A stretch of DNA of 64,000 bases from positions 27,135,154 through 27,199,153 of the forward strand of contig JASDDO010000028.1 of assembly GCA_030015575.1 (NCBI GenBank). Direction: 5' to 3'. The notes under the pieces were generated by a model. That model was not told where the DNA came from and did not search any database. It saw nothing but the letters and a program-made list of their open reading frames with translations. Every line of letters begins with the position of its first letter. Position 1 is the first letter of the stretch. The position numbers and the translations under genes were made by a program. This document shows, piece after piece, positions 44,705 to 56,371 of the stretch. Source of the DNA: Agapanthus africanus. Taxonomy: Eukaryota > Streptophyta > Magnoliopsida > Asparagales > Amaryllidaceae.

Positions 44705-46480
44705 AGGTCTGTTCTCTGAGAATTAAATTCTCTCTTATAAGAGACTTTGTCTCGTGGATCTAAGAACAAAGTTCTTATTTTATAGGAGATGTTTCAATCT
44801 CTTATGTTTTTGGTGAAAGGCTTTACCTTTATGGATCTGTGATCCTAAGAGAATTGAATTATTCTCCCCCCTTTTATAATGAGATGTTATGATCTCTTTT
44901 GTGAAAGACAATTTGTCTTAAAGATCTATGATCTAGCAAAAGAACTAAGTTCTTTTTCAGATGAGATGGTTTGATTTCTTTATTTTACCTTGAAGAAATT
45001 CTTCTTCTGCTGAGATCTTGCTCCTCTCTATGAAATTTCTCAAACTTTATGGGGGGGTTCTTCTCTGTTAGACTTGAAGTCTTGGGGCCTTTATATAGGA
45101 TAGGTTGATTTGTTGAATCGGTTGAAGAGATCTTTTCTCTAATTGATTTGGGGATGTTTCCTACCGTTGGATCTTTGATCCTAGGGCTTCTGTTTCACAG
45201 AAGGAAATTTTCTTGTTTTTAACAAGATTGGGAAATCTTTTCCCATACAGAATTTATTCTGTAATTTGGTGATTTTTAATCACCATTGGATCATTGATCC
45301 AACGGTGCTCTGATTTTCTGAGCACAATCTTTCCTGTTTGGAAAGATTCTGAGGAATATTTCCTTAACAGAATTTTATTCTGGTCAATTGATGATTTTTA
45401 ATCATGTTCGTTGGATCTTTGATCTAAGGGCCGAGAACATTTTGTTCTATCACTAGCGCTTACGTGCTTTGCACATGGTGCGCTGCTTAGAATGCAGCGC
45501 TCTTAGCGCTAGCGCTCACGTGCTTTACACGTGGTGCGCTGCCTAGAGTGCAGCGCTCACATGCTTTGCACATGGTGCGCTGCCTCGGAGTCTTTGACTC
45601 TCAGCATTGGCGCTGCTAGCGCTAGCGCAGTGCTGCATCAGAGTCTTTGAATCTTAGCGCAGGCGCTGCTATGAAGCGCTGCTTCATTTCAAATTTCAAA
45701 ATTTGAATAGAGCTTTGCTATGATTTTGGAAACAAATGCCCCCACACCGTTGCGCTCATTAGCCTACACGTGAGTGCGGCGGTGGTAGCATCTATGCCAT
45801 TGGATCAACTCAGAAGTTGAAACGGCTCTCAGTGCCTATAAATAGGGCCTTTGGCCCTTGAGATGAGCTTTGTTCGTCTCCTTTCTTGTTTTTCTAAGAA
45901 TTAATTCTCTTTTAGAGCAAAGCTCTCTGTTTTAAGAACTCTCCTAGAGACAGAACTCTGTCAAATTTTTTTACGTAAAGATCAAATCTTTTGAAGAGAT
46001 TATTTTATAATCTAGGGTTTCGCCTATTAACAGAGCTTTCCTCTTTTCAAATCATATAGATTTTTAGGGTTTCTCAATAGAGCTTTGCTCTCCATAGTTC
46101 TAAAGAGATCTTTCTTAGGATTTCTTAACCTATTAACAGAGCTTTGCTCTTTCAAATCATGTAGATTTGTTAATCTTTTATGAAGAACTCTTAGAATTTG
46201 TTCATAGATCTTGAAGATCTCAGAATTTTTAATTCATTAAAATCTTTACTTTAAGTTTTCTGATGGATTATTCCATCATCTTTACAGAGTATGGCTCTTC
46301 AGAATTTTTCTTGAGGAATTTTTATTCCTTTCATCATCAGAGTTGACAGATGTCACTCTTGTTGTAAAGCGCTGCTCTCAATGGGAGATTTACTCCTTGG
46401 CCCGAGGGCCCTCATTAAATGAGAATCCTTTTAGGATTTCCTCATTTAACGACAGTCTCATCAAATGATGAGACTGTTTT
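44705..46480. repeat. Long tract of serial micro-palindromes (copy B)
   Basis: Almost every 20-40 bases holds a new inverted repeat with a short AT-rich centre: GAGAATTAAATTCTC (44718), CAGAATTTATTCTG (45248), GGTGATTTTTAATCACC (45268), GGATCATTGATCC (45288) and many more. The arms differ from one to the next, so this is not a tandem repeat of one unit. There is no open frame of note. Confidence 0.75.
45837..45844 (+). promoter_or_regulatory. TATA box of PMD-type element B
   Basis: TATAAATA in CCTATAAATAGGGCC, followed at once by the hairpin AGGGCCTTTGGCCCT. It aligns with copy A (12289) inside a conserved block that begins AAACAAATGCCCCC about 100 bases upstream. This is the best promoter candidate for the PMD gene. 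Confidence 0.7.
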
Positions 46481-46630
46481 ATTAATGATGAGCCATCATC
46501 CAGATTATGTGGGTCCCCCTCGGTCCCTTTCCACTGCATTGCAGTGCGGTACAAATTTAAAGTACCTAGTGATAGAACTTTAAACTGTAGCATTGACGGC
46601 TGAAATTTTTTTTCTTTTCCCCGCAGGTAC

Positions 46631-49600
46631 TATGTCTTTCGACACTTCTTTCCCGTTTGTCCGTTCGAAAAGTGGATTCCCTGAAGCTCATGTTGATAGG
46701 GAGGTGTTTGCACTGATCAAAGATCATCCGGAACAAAAGAACCTTCATTTATGGGGAACGTGGTACAATCAGATCATCAGGGGTCGGCGTAGCTTTTCTT
46801 GCGCAGCACTTTCGGAGCCTATTTCGGCGATCCACTACGCCGACCCACCCCCGGTGAACTATACTGTGGAGGAGGTCAACTAGACTTCAGAGGGTCTCCT
46901 TCAGCCTTCTATGACTGCAATACCCGTACAACCTCCAATAGCTTTGGATACCTTGGGGCGACATATCTGCCAAGGCGAATCGCGCCCTTGGGGACAGTCG
47001 TATATGATAGGCCTAACTCCTAGTCATCCAGTTGGGTATTTGCAATGAACCCGCTATATTTTGTCAGCCAAGAAGTCGCAACTGCTGAAACTCGGGTTGT
47101 ATCCCGCCTTTTACGATTCTCTTTTTCAATATTCTACGCATCCTGCCTGGTGGGTGAAGGCTATTCTGGAGCAATGGAATATTCTGACCCACACCTTCCC
47201 TTTGTTGGATCAAGAAGTCTCAATCTCTTTAGAAGAGTTTGCAGAGGTTTCTGGCTTACCGGTTAGGGGAGAACACTACGAGGAGCTGCTTCCTCCGGAT
47301 GAGTACGTCTTTGCTGCCAAGTCAGTGATGACAAGCCTTACCCCTGAGAACGCCATTCAACACCAATTCCCCAGTTTGATTAAGGTGTTGAATATCTACG
47401 AGAGCCTTTTTCTCGAATCCAGAGGCCGTGGGGTTAATTTCACAGATTCCATCGCCCGTTTTCTCCACTCAGAAGTCCTGTCGACGGAAACCACGAAATT
47501 TACCAAACTCGATGATCATTTTGGTTTTGGTTTGGACAACCAGCCGACAGCGGAGGCGGATCAGAGGAGTTTCTTTCTCCCCAAGACCCCGGTCGTCTCT
47601 TTCGCAGAGCTTGCAGCTCTCCTGGGATCGACGAAGAAGCGTTCTTTTTGGGGTTCCTCGGGCTATGGCTAAGCTGGTTTGTGCTTCCGATCCACCCTCG
47701 CCGTATGAGGCCGTCCGTCTTTTATCCAGCTCACCGAATGGTTATTGGGATGCAAGTGGCCGTCGGGGTCGCTGGGTTAGCCCATTTGTATCCGGCCTCA
47801 GCTTGGCGACAGACACTACTGAACCAGGGGTGCAGCACGTGAACTTCTCGATGCATTATTTTATGTCATGGATCGAGCTACATGTGCTTGGCATTTTCGG
47901 TGCCCACAAAAGGCATTGCTTCTATGACAAGTATAACTTCCCTCGGATCATGCGGTTAGTTGACGCATCCATTGTAAATCCGACACAGCGGGAAGCCAGG
48001 GGTTTTCTCCTTCGTCCGCGCACAGTTAGAGATGGCATAACCTTTACAGATAAGGTTCTAACCATCGGTAAAGAATCCGCAAAAAAGGTGCAGCCATTAC
48101 GGGACATTTTTAAAGACGGGTCCTCTATCTTGAAAGCTCGGGAGATTCTTCATTTATACCCCATCAGGCCGGGCTTTCTCGTGTTTAGGCAGAATGATTC
48201 GGCGTTGTTCATGAGGTACAACCCGCATCGTTTTGCCTAGCAATTAAGCTATAATCAGGGCGTCCCGCTTGAGTCCTTCCTAGCTGAGCCAGCTGTTACT
48301 GAAGAGGGTATCCGGAGCACATTGCACCATTTTATGCGGCTGAACACCGGCTCCAATTTCTTTATTAGTGAGCCAAGTTGCGTTCCAAAAACCCTGAACG
48401 TATATGTAGCGTGGTACCAGCATTCGATGGGCACCGTTATTAGAGAAGAAAAACGATTATTGCTTGATCGCAAGGGCACCGCCCCAGCGGGTAATCCAAA
48501 CGTTCCTCTGAAGCGACGGGCCATCGTCCATCCTCCCTTGAGAGAAGCCGTTGTGGCTATGGTACCACGTTCTATATATTAGCTGCCCCTACGCCGTGTG
48601 GCTGAAAAAACGGCAGCTGTGGCGTCTCCCGAGTCCGGTGTGGGTGCGGAGATTGGAACTCGTCGTCCAAAGGTGCCCACAAAGCGCAAGCTTGTGTTAT
48701 CGGCTGCCGGTGCTCGTCCACAGAAGAAAAAGAAGTCAATATTTTCTGCGGAAGTTGTATTTGGTCAAGAGCCCCATGCTCCTTATAGCGAGGGCTTGAG
48801 CGAATATGGGACAAATGAAGGCTTATTTATGGCGCCGGATGATACCGATCTGGAGGCTGCTATTGCGATTTCAGCGCAACTAGCTCGCGATGAAGCAATA
48901 CTAATCACCATTGCACAACCTTTTCGCGACTACTTTAATTATTATGCTTTAACTGACGCTTTCTTCTTCAACGGGTATCTCCGTCGAAGAGGCTCTTGCA
49001 GCTTCCCTCAAGACTTTCGAAGAGAAGTAAAGGCTTCGCGCTTCTTTGGGCCTCGGTATCTTTCGGTTCATTTTGCCTTCGTTCCCTTTTTCTTTATGGA
49101 CAAACTAATTCTTCTTTTTCATTTTATTGCAGGGACTACCTTGACTCAGGTTATCCCAAGTGCAGTGCCGAACGCGAGTGGTGACGCAGCTGCATCGTTA
49201 GCGCCGGCCACTGCAGCCACGGCTATCCCTAAGTTTCCACTAGGGGTCTCGCAGAAGCAGCCGATGGTGGACGTCGTAACGGCGCCAGAGGTAGAACTTG
49301 GTTTAGATGATGGTCTACCTTTATCGGAAGTCCTGAGGAGGTCAGCTCTCGCGGCTCAGGCTGAAAGGAAACGCAAGAGGCGTGCAGCAAAAGAACGTGA
49401 TGCCGCCTTGGCTGTAGGTGCAGGCTCGAGCACTGCTTCCCCTGTCCTTATTTCTCCAGAGGGTGCTCCGGCCGCCCTGTCTACCGCTCATAGACAGGCG
49501 GTACGCGCGGCTCGGGAGGCAATTGAAAGACCGACCCAAGATAACGTAACACTGGGTCCTTTTATTAGAGTTTGATCTTTAGATTCTCCTATATTATACC

Positions 49601-51142
49601 CTGCAGGGCCAAGTCCTGATGAGGAGGTGGTAGGAGAAATGACGGCAACCACCGACCCGAAGTGGCCACTCTTTCTCAGGAGTCAGGGATTGCCCCAACT
49701 TCCACTCTTTCCCCTTGCGGTTCCCTGCTATCGCCTGGCATTGTGAGTGTCACGATGGCTCTCGTAGAATCGGGGGATGAAGCCACGGGCGGAGAAACCC
49801 TTCCAACGGAGGAGAGCGAAGCAGTCGCTACGCCTAGTGATACTCTTGTCACGGTTTCGATTGGCGACTCATCAGGTAGGTTTTGGGTCGTTGTTTTCCT
49901 TTTTGTTTCCCAATCCCTTTAAATCCCTTCTGAAAGCATTTCTTTTGTTTCTAATGCAGGTGTGGTGAGTATTGAGGTCATGCCACCCGAAGAAGCATCA
50001 CCGGTTGTTGCTCTGACGGTCGCCGACCCTTCGCCTTCTCTCGTGTCCTCTCAATTGCTGAAAGGTACGGGTTTCCGATTTGTCTAATTTAAATTGTGGA
50101 TGTAATCTTCCTTGTACTGACCATGCATCGTCGCAACCTTGTAGGAGTTCTCTTCGATCATCTGTATCAAGTGTTGAACCCGCACTTCTCCTTCCAGTCG
50201 GAAGTTAGTCTGCCTGCTGGTGCCGGTGAGTATCTTTTCTAACCGACGTCTTTTCTTTCCTTTAATGGGTGACCCTTCCGTTGTTAAATTTGAATTGATT
50301 ACAGCGCTACAAATTGAAGGAGGGGACAAGAGAATCGTCGCGCCACTAGTACTCCCAGCTCTGCCACCTGCCGTAGCCGGTATAGTAGCCTACATCGCTC
50401 TTGCATCTTCTTTATCTCTTAAACTGATATCTGACTATGATTTGTTTTGCAACAATCGCACCGACTCCATCTCCCTTCGAGTCTCAGATTCCCAAGCTGG
50501 CAGGGCCTTTTGCTAAACGCCCTGGTGCTGCGAATGTTGAGCGAGTTCGTTGAGGACCTTAACGCCGAGGCCCCCGCATTTGCTGCAGATTTTGCTGCCG
50601 AGGTTAATCCCATGCTGGTGACTCTCGTGCACTTCCATAGCGAGGGCATCGTCGAGTCTTGGGTTAATCATTGCAGGAAGATTGAGGCCTGTCCGTATGA
50701 GATTGAGCTTAGGCGTCCTGCTCCAGAGGTATTGGCTTCGAACTCCCAGCGAGCTGCATGGGTTGAGAAGAGTGTTCCGTTCCTTCGCCATTTCGAACGA
50801 GAGGCGGCCCTTAAGCAAAAGGAACGTGAGGAGACTTCCGCTGAATCTGTCCAACTGTGTGCTAAGGTCGCAGCGAATGCTGCACAGCTGAACTCCATCT
50901 TTGAAAACCTTCAACGATGTATTTCTGACGGGCTGGTGCTGAGAAAGAAGCTTGATCTTAGTGAGCAGGTTGCGCAGAGTCAGGAGGCTGCTCAGCAGGA
51001 AATTGATGAAAAACTTTTATCCTGTCTGCAGCAACGGGCCCAAGTCGAAGCAGAGCTAGCCGCGGCAGCTGATCGTGAAAAGGAGTTGAGAGGAGTGCAC
51101 GAGCAACTGGCTGACCTATTGAAAACGCCTCCTTCTCAGTAA
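46631..51142 (+). pseudogene. PMD-like multi-exon gene, copy B, broken
   Basis: The start ATG (46631) follows a likely 3' splice site (TTTTCCCCGCAG, ending 46626), so an intron in the leader is probable. The protein begins MSFDTSFPF; PMD-like motifs are EQWNILTHTF, LEEFAEVSGLPVRGE and VAGLAHLYP. A basic patch (QKKKKS, about 48725) and a coiled-coil-like C-terminus (QRAQVEAELAAAADRE) ending at 51142 follow. Faults: stops at 46882 and 47046 (Trp position in copy A for the latter), a frameshift near 47630, a stop at 48238, and a frameshift near 48570. Splice sites are also damaged: the intron matching 15284 has lost its AG, and the one matching 15920 has AT instead of GT (about 49542). No transposase or RT is linked to it. 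The role is unknown. Confidence 0.6.
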
Positions 51143-51359
51143 CCACCTTAGTATCAATTAAACATTTGTAATCCTTGAATAACATGTATCCATTTTTTAT
51201 TCTTTTATATGATTCGTCTTTTACTCAATGGAATTTATGAATAAAAGATACACATTTTTTTCACTGTTGCTTTCTTCTCTTTGCTATGTTGCTGCCATAT
51301 GATTTTAGCAAGTGTGGCCTGTAGATAGTAGGTAGTTGTCCATCTTGGACTCTTTGCAG
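51143..51359 (+). other. 3' flank of PMD gene B
   Basis: AT-rich 3' sequence with an AATAAA at about 51240, in the same place relative to the stop as in copy A (17645). Nothing else is seen. Confidence 0.4.
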
Positions 51360-51583
51360 GGTAGCGATGGCTTAGGAAACAGGTTCAGATCTGCTGCCTA
51401 AGACTTTTCAATTTTATGAGTCGTGAGGGTCTCATAAAGATTTTTCTCCCTAAGAATCGAGAGGATCTCGTGGGTGTATTTTCTCCTTAGGAATCGGGAG
51501 GATTCCTAAGTGTGTTTTCTCTTGAGAGTCGTAAGGATCTCACAAGAGAATTTTCTTCCTTACAAGTCGAGAGGACTCGTAAG
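51360..51583 (+). repeat. 3' hairpin array of PMD element B
   Basis: Four clear consecutive hairpins: TTTATGAG/CTCATAAA (51413-51438), CTTAGGAATC/GATTCCTAAG (51486-51510), TCTCTTGAGA/TCTCACAAGAGA (51518-51549) and CTTACAAGTC/GACTCGTAAG (51559-51583). Stems differ but loops resemble GTCGTGAGGA. A weaker fifth lies at 51450-51473. Confidence 0.75.
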
Positions 51584-51643
51584 TGACTGATGAGCTGACC
51601 TGCTCCTAAGTCAAAGCATTGCTTCAATGGGGTAGGTCGAGAG
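51584..51643. other. Short tail before the copia truncation point
   Basis: It includes GACCTGCTCC and GGGGTAGGTC as a possible outer stem and AAGCATTGCTT inside. Similarity to copia begins at 51644. Confidence 0.4.
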
Positions 51644-54261
51644 TTAAATGAAGCTTTTCTTTGGCACTGTAGACTTGGTCATATTAACGAAACAAGACTA
51701 AACAAGTTACACAAAGATGGATATTTAAATTCTTTTGAATATAAATCTTATGCGACTTGCCAGTCTTGTATCAAGGGTAAAATGACCAAAACTCCGTTTA
51801 CCGGACACGGAGAAAGAGCTACTCAGCTCCTGGGCCTCATACATAGTGATGTATGTGGGCATATGTCTACACAGGCTAGAGGCGGTTTTTCATACTTCAT
51901 TACATTCACTGACGATTTCTCAAGATTCGGTCATGTATTTTTATTAAAGCACAAGTCCGACGCTTTCGAGAAATTCATTGAATATAAACAAGAAGTAGAA
52001 AAACAAACCGGCTTGAGTATTAAGATGCTTCGATCAGATCGAGGTGGAGAGTATCTCAGTACAGAATTTGCAAACTTCCTAAAAGAGAATGGGATTCTCT
52101 CTCAGCTCACTCCTCCTTACACACCACAGCACAACGGTGTGTCAGAACGACGGAATAGGACCCTATTAGATATGGTCCGGTCCATGATGAGTGACGCTGA
52201 GTTACCAGTCTCGTTTTGGGGGCATGCATTGGAGACTGCAGCGTTTCTGCTAAACAGGGTTCCAACCAAAGCCGTGTCTACTACGCCATATGAGATATGG
52301 AATGGGGTTGCCCGGCCTATGTTAAAAAGCAGAATCCGGACAAACTCGAGACACGGTCAGTCATGTGTAACTTTGTGGGATATCCAAAGAATTCTTATGG
52401 ATATCTGTTCTACCACAAAGAGGAACAAAAAGTGTTTGTTTCTCAGTATGCCACATTCTTGGAAAAAGAGTTTTTCACTGATAAAGATGATGGCAAGGTG
52501 GTAGATCTAGAAGAGGTTCTAGAGACACAAATTACAAATGACGATTTGGTTGAACCGGCTGTTGCAACAGAAACTGAAGAACCTCGGCCACTCCGTAGAT
52601 CTGGTAGGACTTCTCGCCCACCGGAGAGGTACTACGGTTTCCTCATTGATGGTAACGGAGAAGATTGCATCATGGATGATGATGATCCTACCAGTTTTCA
52701 GCAAGCTATCACGAGTGGTGACTCTATGAAGTGGCTGGATACCATGAGATCCGAAATGGAGTCTATGTACACCAACAAAGTATGGACTTTGGACGTTGTA
52801 CCCCCTGGGGTAAAACCTGTAGGGTGCAAATGGATCTTTAAAAGAAAGATTGGTGTGGATGGGCAGGTAGAGACCTATAAGGCAAGACTTGTGGCGAAAG
52901 GTTTTCGTCAAAGACCAGGTTTGGACTATGACGAAACTTTTTCGCCCGTAGCTATGCTTAAATCCTTTCGGATCCTACTTGCTATTGCTGATCACTACGA
53001 CTATGAAATCTGGCAGATGGACGTTAAAACAGCATTTCTAAATGGAGATTTAGAAGAATGCGTTTATATGGATCAGCCAGAGGGCTTCATTGACAGTGGG
53101 AGCAGCGAGAAAGCATGTAGATTGCTTAAATCCATATATGGGTTAAAGCAGGCATCTCGGAGTTGGAACATCTGTTTCGATGATGTTATCAAAGAGTTTG
53201 ATTTCATCAAAAATCCAGATGAACCTTGTGTTTATAAGAAGGCTGTAGGAAGAGCTGTCACATTCCTCGTATTGTACGTGGATGATATTCTTCTGATAGG
53301 AAATGATATTCCTATGCTACAGTCGGTCAAATCATTCTTATCACTAAGGTTCTCCATGAAGGACCTGGGTGATGCCACATACATCCTGGGCATAAGGATC
53401 TATAGGGATAGATCCAAAAAGTTATTGGGATTGTCCCAAACCAGGTACATCAACACCATCCTAAAGTGGTTTAGTATGGAAGACTCTAAGCGGGGTGCCT
53501 TACCCGCTTGCCATGGAGTCACTCTCTCCAAGGATTCTTGTCCAAAGACCGATGAAGAGAGAGCTCGCATGAGCATTATACCTTATGCTTCGGCAGTAGG
53601 ATCTATAATGTATGCGATGTTATGTACACGCCCAGATGTAGCTTATGCACTTAGTGTTGTAAGCAGGTATCAATCCAACCCAGGGGAGAACCACTGGACA
53701 GCTGTGAAGAACATTCTTAAGTACTTACGAAGGACTAAAGAATTGTTCTTGGTGTATGGTAATACAGATCTCCAAATGGAGGCCTTTACCGATTCGAGCT
53801 TCCAGAGCGATAAGGATGACAGCAAATCTATCTCAGGGTTTGTATTTACCCTCAATGGAGGGGCGGTAAGTTGGAAGAGTTCCAAACAAGATACCGTTGC
53901 AGACTCTACGATGGAAGCTGAGTACATTGCTGCAAATGATGCCGCCAAGGAAGCCGTCTGGATGAAGAAGTTCGTCTCGGAGCTAGGAGTAGTTCCAACC
54001 ATTATTGATCCAATACCTTTGTATTGTGACAATAATGGGGCGATGGCGTTAGCCAAGGAGCCCAGATCCCATCAGCGGTCCAGATATATCCTGAGGCGCT
54101 TTCATTTGATCCGGGAGATTGTAGATCGCCGCGAGATCGAGATTAAGAGAGTAGACACAAAGAACAACGCCGCGGATCCACTCACCAAGGCCCTCCCTCA
54201 GCCACAGCATGAGCGACTTTTTGAGATGTTGGGAATGAGATACGCCAATAACTGGCCTTAG
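51644..54261 (+). pseudogene. pol: Copia pol fragment, unit 1
   Basis: It begins inside the GAG-pre-integrase domain (LNEAFLWHCRLGH in unit 2), so gag, protease and the leader are absent. Integrase shows HSDVCG, SDRGGEY and HNGVSERRNR; RT shows LYVDDILLIG; RNase H shows ADSTMEAEYIA. A 34-bp deletion after ATGGAATGGG (about 52305) shifts the frame between integrase and RT. At the place where unit 2 has a stop (60935), this copy has CAA (Gln). It is non-functional. Confidence 0.9.
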
Positions 54262-54275
54262 TGCAAGTGGAAGAT

Positions 54276-56358
54276 TGTTGGATATATGTATGCCCTTGAG
54301 GCCATTATGTGATAGTGGATGTATCTATACATGTATATATATTCAGTTTGCATTCTTGCTCGACATGATAGTATGCTATCTGGTTCTTCTTTATCTGACA
54401 TGTTGATTTGATCATGCTTTTATTCATTCATACATGCTGATAAAGCCCTGAGGATATCGGCTTGACTACTCTGATTATGATGGAGATCATACTAGTGGGA
54501 CATTTGTAGTCTATAAGCATGTCCTAGAACGTCCCTAGTCGTAGGTATATCGAGACGGGGCATTGATATACCAGAGTAGACTAGCGTATATGATACTAGA
54601 CCCATACGATGGGCGATGAATGTTCCCACATTCATCGATGTTTGACATCAAGATCATATACGGGTGCTCAGTGGTGACTGGGTACACTGGACGGACTCAC
54701 CGAGAACTCCTATATGGAATTATATCTATCGTCGGATAGCAGTTCTCAGGTGACACTGGTACAGGTTAGTCTGTAGACCCGAGATCGTCATGGAGTCTTG
54801 TATGTTCTCCCACTGTACTTTGATTGCCACCCTACCACGGCTCTACTGAGTCGTGCAAACAGGTGGCCGTTGGGTACAGTCCCGAGACACACGAAGGCAA
54901 TGAGCGATAGGAGAGGTTTCGTCTCTCCCGATATTGGGAGTTGATACGGTACTGTGCCCGACTGGTTATATCAGTAAGTCCCTGGCCAGGGCTGCTGAGA
55001 TTTGCTGATAAGTGTTATCAGTAGTTTCTCGATCTGTTATAGACCATTCACCGGCATGACTTATTGAGTTATTAGGGTCGACGTGACCATCCCTAGGCTC
55101 GATATACAGCATATCTGATGAAGAGACCGGACTGTACGGCAGTGTTGCCAGTTGGCTCGACGGGAGTTGTAGCAGGTTCGCTTGTTGTCTTCTGATCGCT
55201 CAATACCCCGGTGGCCATTACGTTTAGCTGACCGCTTGCGGCTTGAGGGTACTTGATATGATCATCACCCTCTGCCGGCGTATTCACGAGTCTTAGAGTC
55301 CCACAAAGGAGTTACCCAGTCCAGGCGAAACGTTGTGGTGCGTGTATGCGATATGCGCATGCATCCGATTAAAATGTGCGTATATGATACCGAACATTGA
55401 TCGGGTGAACTGATTTTGGTGGGGTCATATGAGATATGACCGGATTGATAAATCAAGTGTTGATTTATCATTTAACCATTAGTTTTCTCACTTAAAACCT
55501 TTTCTTGGATGATGGATGTGTGCATGCATGTGTGCTTTTCTTTCTTTCTTTCATGCTAGTTTCATGCACATGTGGATGTGCATACATGCATACATACATA
55601 CACCCATCCATCATGGTTGTTAGTATATGGAAATGGTGGCAATATAAGACTCACACCATGGATTATATAATGGATTATTATTTGATTTTGGATTTAAAAG
55701 AAAATGAAAAGGAAAGGATAATCATTCTTGCTTCTACATTCTTCCTTTGACCTAACCATGCTCAACTACCACTAACCTAAGGTTATCCTTCTCTTTATCA
55801 TTCAAAACTCAAGTTAAATAATGTCTCCATCACTTTAACCATGGTTCATAGTAAGAAGGAATAAAATATATATTGATATATTTCTTTTTCTTCTCATGAG
55901 TTATCTTTTTACCTCTTGTTAAAAATTGCCACCATCTTCTTCCTCTTTCTCTTTTGCTCTCTAGTTTTTTCTAGTGAGCAAATACCACTTAAAGAAAGGT
56001 TTTTGAAGTGAGAAACTTAACCACAACTTCATTCTACACAAGCTTAGCCGTTTTGTTTAGAGTGTTCTCTTCGGTTTTACGAAGTTGCGATCTTGGACGG
56101 AGATCTCCGTGGTGGATCATCGTGGACACAAGAGGACTTCAAGAGGACCTCCGTTCAACACCCTAGAGACCAAGGAGTCCAGCGAAAGGGAGCTACAAAG
56201 TTTGTAGTCTCGAAACCCTAGATTAGTTCGCTTTATATTTCGAAACCCTAATTTTCTAGGATCGATTCATTTGCATGTTCGTTTAGCACCATAAAAATTT
56301 AAACTTTGGGTCATGTGATGCTTCAAAACTCTTCATAGGGTGCTAAACAAACCTTTCA
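54276..56358 (+). repeat. Copia LTR shared by units 1 and 2 (2083 bp)
   Basis: Starts TGTTGGATAT, ends ACCTTTCA, followed directly by a primer site. The upstream purine tract of unit 1 reads AAGTGGAAGAT against AAGTGGGAGAT in unit 2. The LTR contains a CATGCATG and ACATACAT-rich stretch (55515-55610) and no gene. It is related to the solo LTR at 2966-5049. Confidence 0.9.
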
Positions 56359-56359
56359 T

Positions 56360-56371
56360 TGGTATCAGAGC
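56360..56371 (+). other. Copia primer-binding site
   Basis: TGGTATCAGAGC, complementary to the 3' end of plant initiator methionine tRNA, lies one base after the LTR. This is the usual copia primer site and fixes the LTR end. Confidence 0.85.

Noticed and set aside
51413-51583. CRISPR array
   Set aside because: Repeats are hairpins with variable stems, not identical repeats with unique spacers, and the setting is a plant genome.
51644-52340. 34-bp deletion in copia unit 1 as a programmed frameshift or intron
   Set aside because: The missing segment has GGG at both edges rather than GT..AG, and unit 2 codes straight through it; a microhomology deletion is simpler.
52519-52911. Antisense open frames repeated in both copia copies and in the gypsy units
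   Set aside because: They recur only because the underlying pol sequences are repeated; they mirror conserved sense coding sequence.
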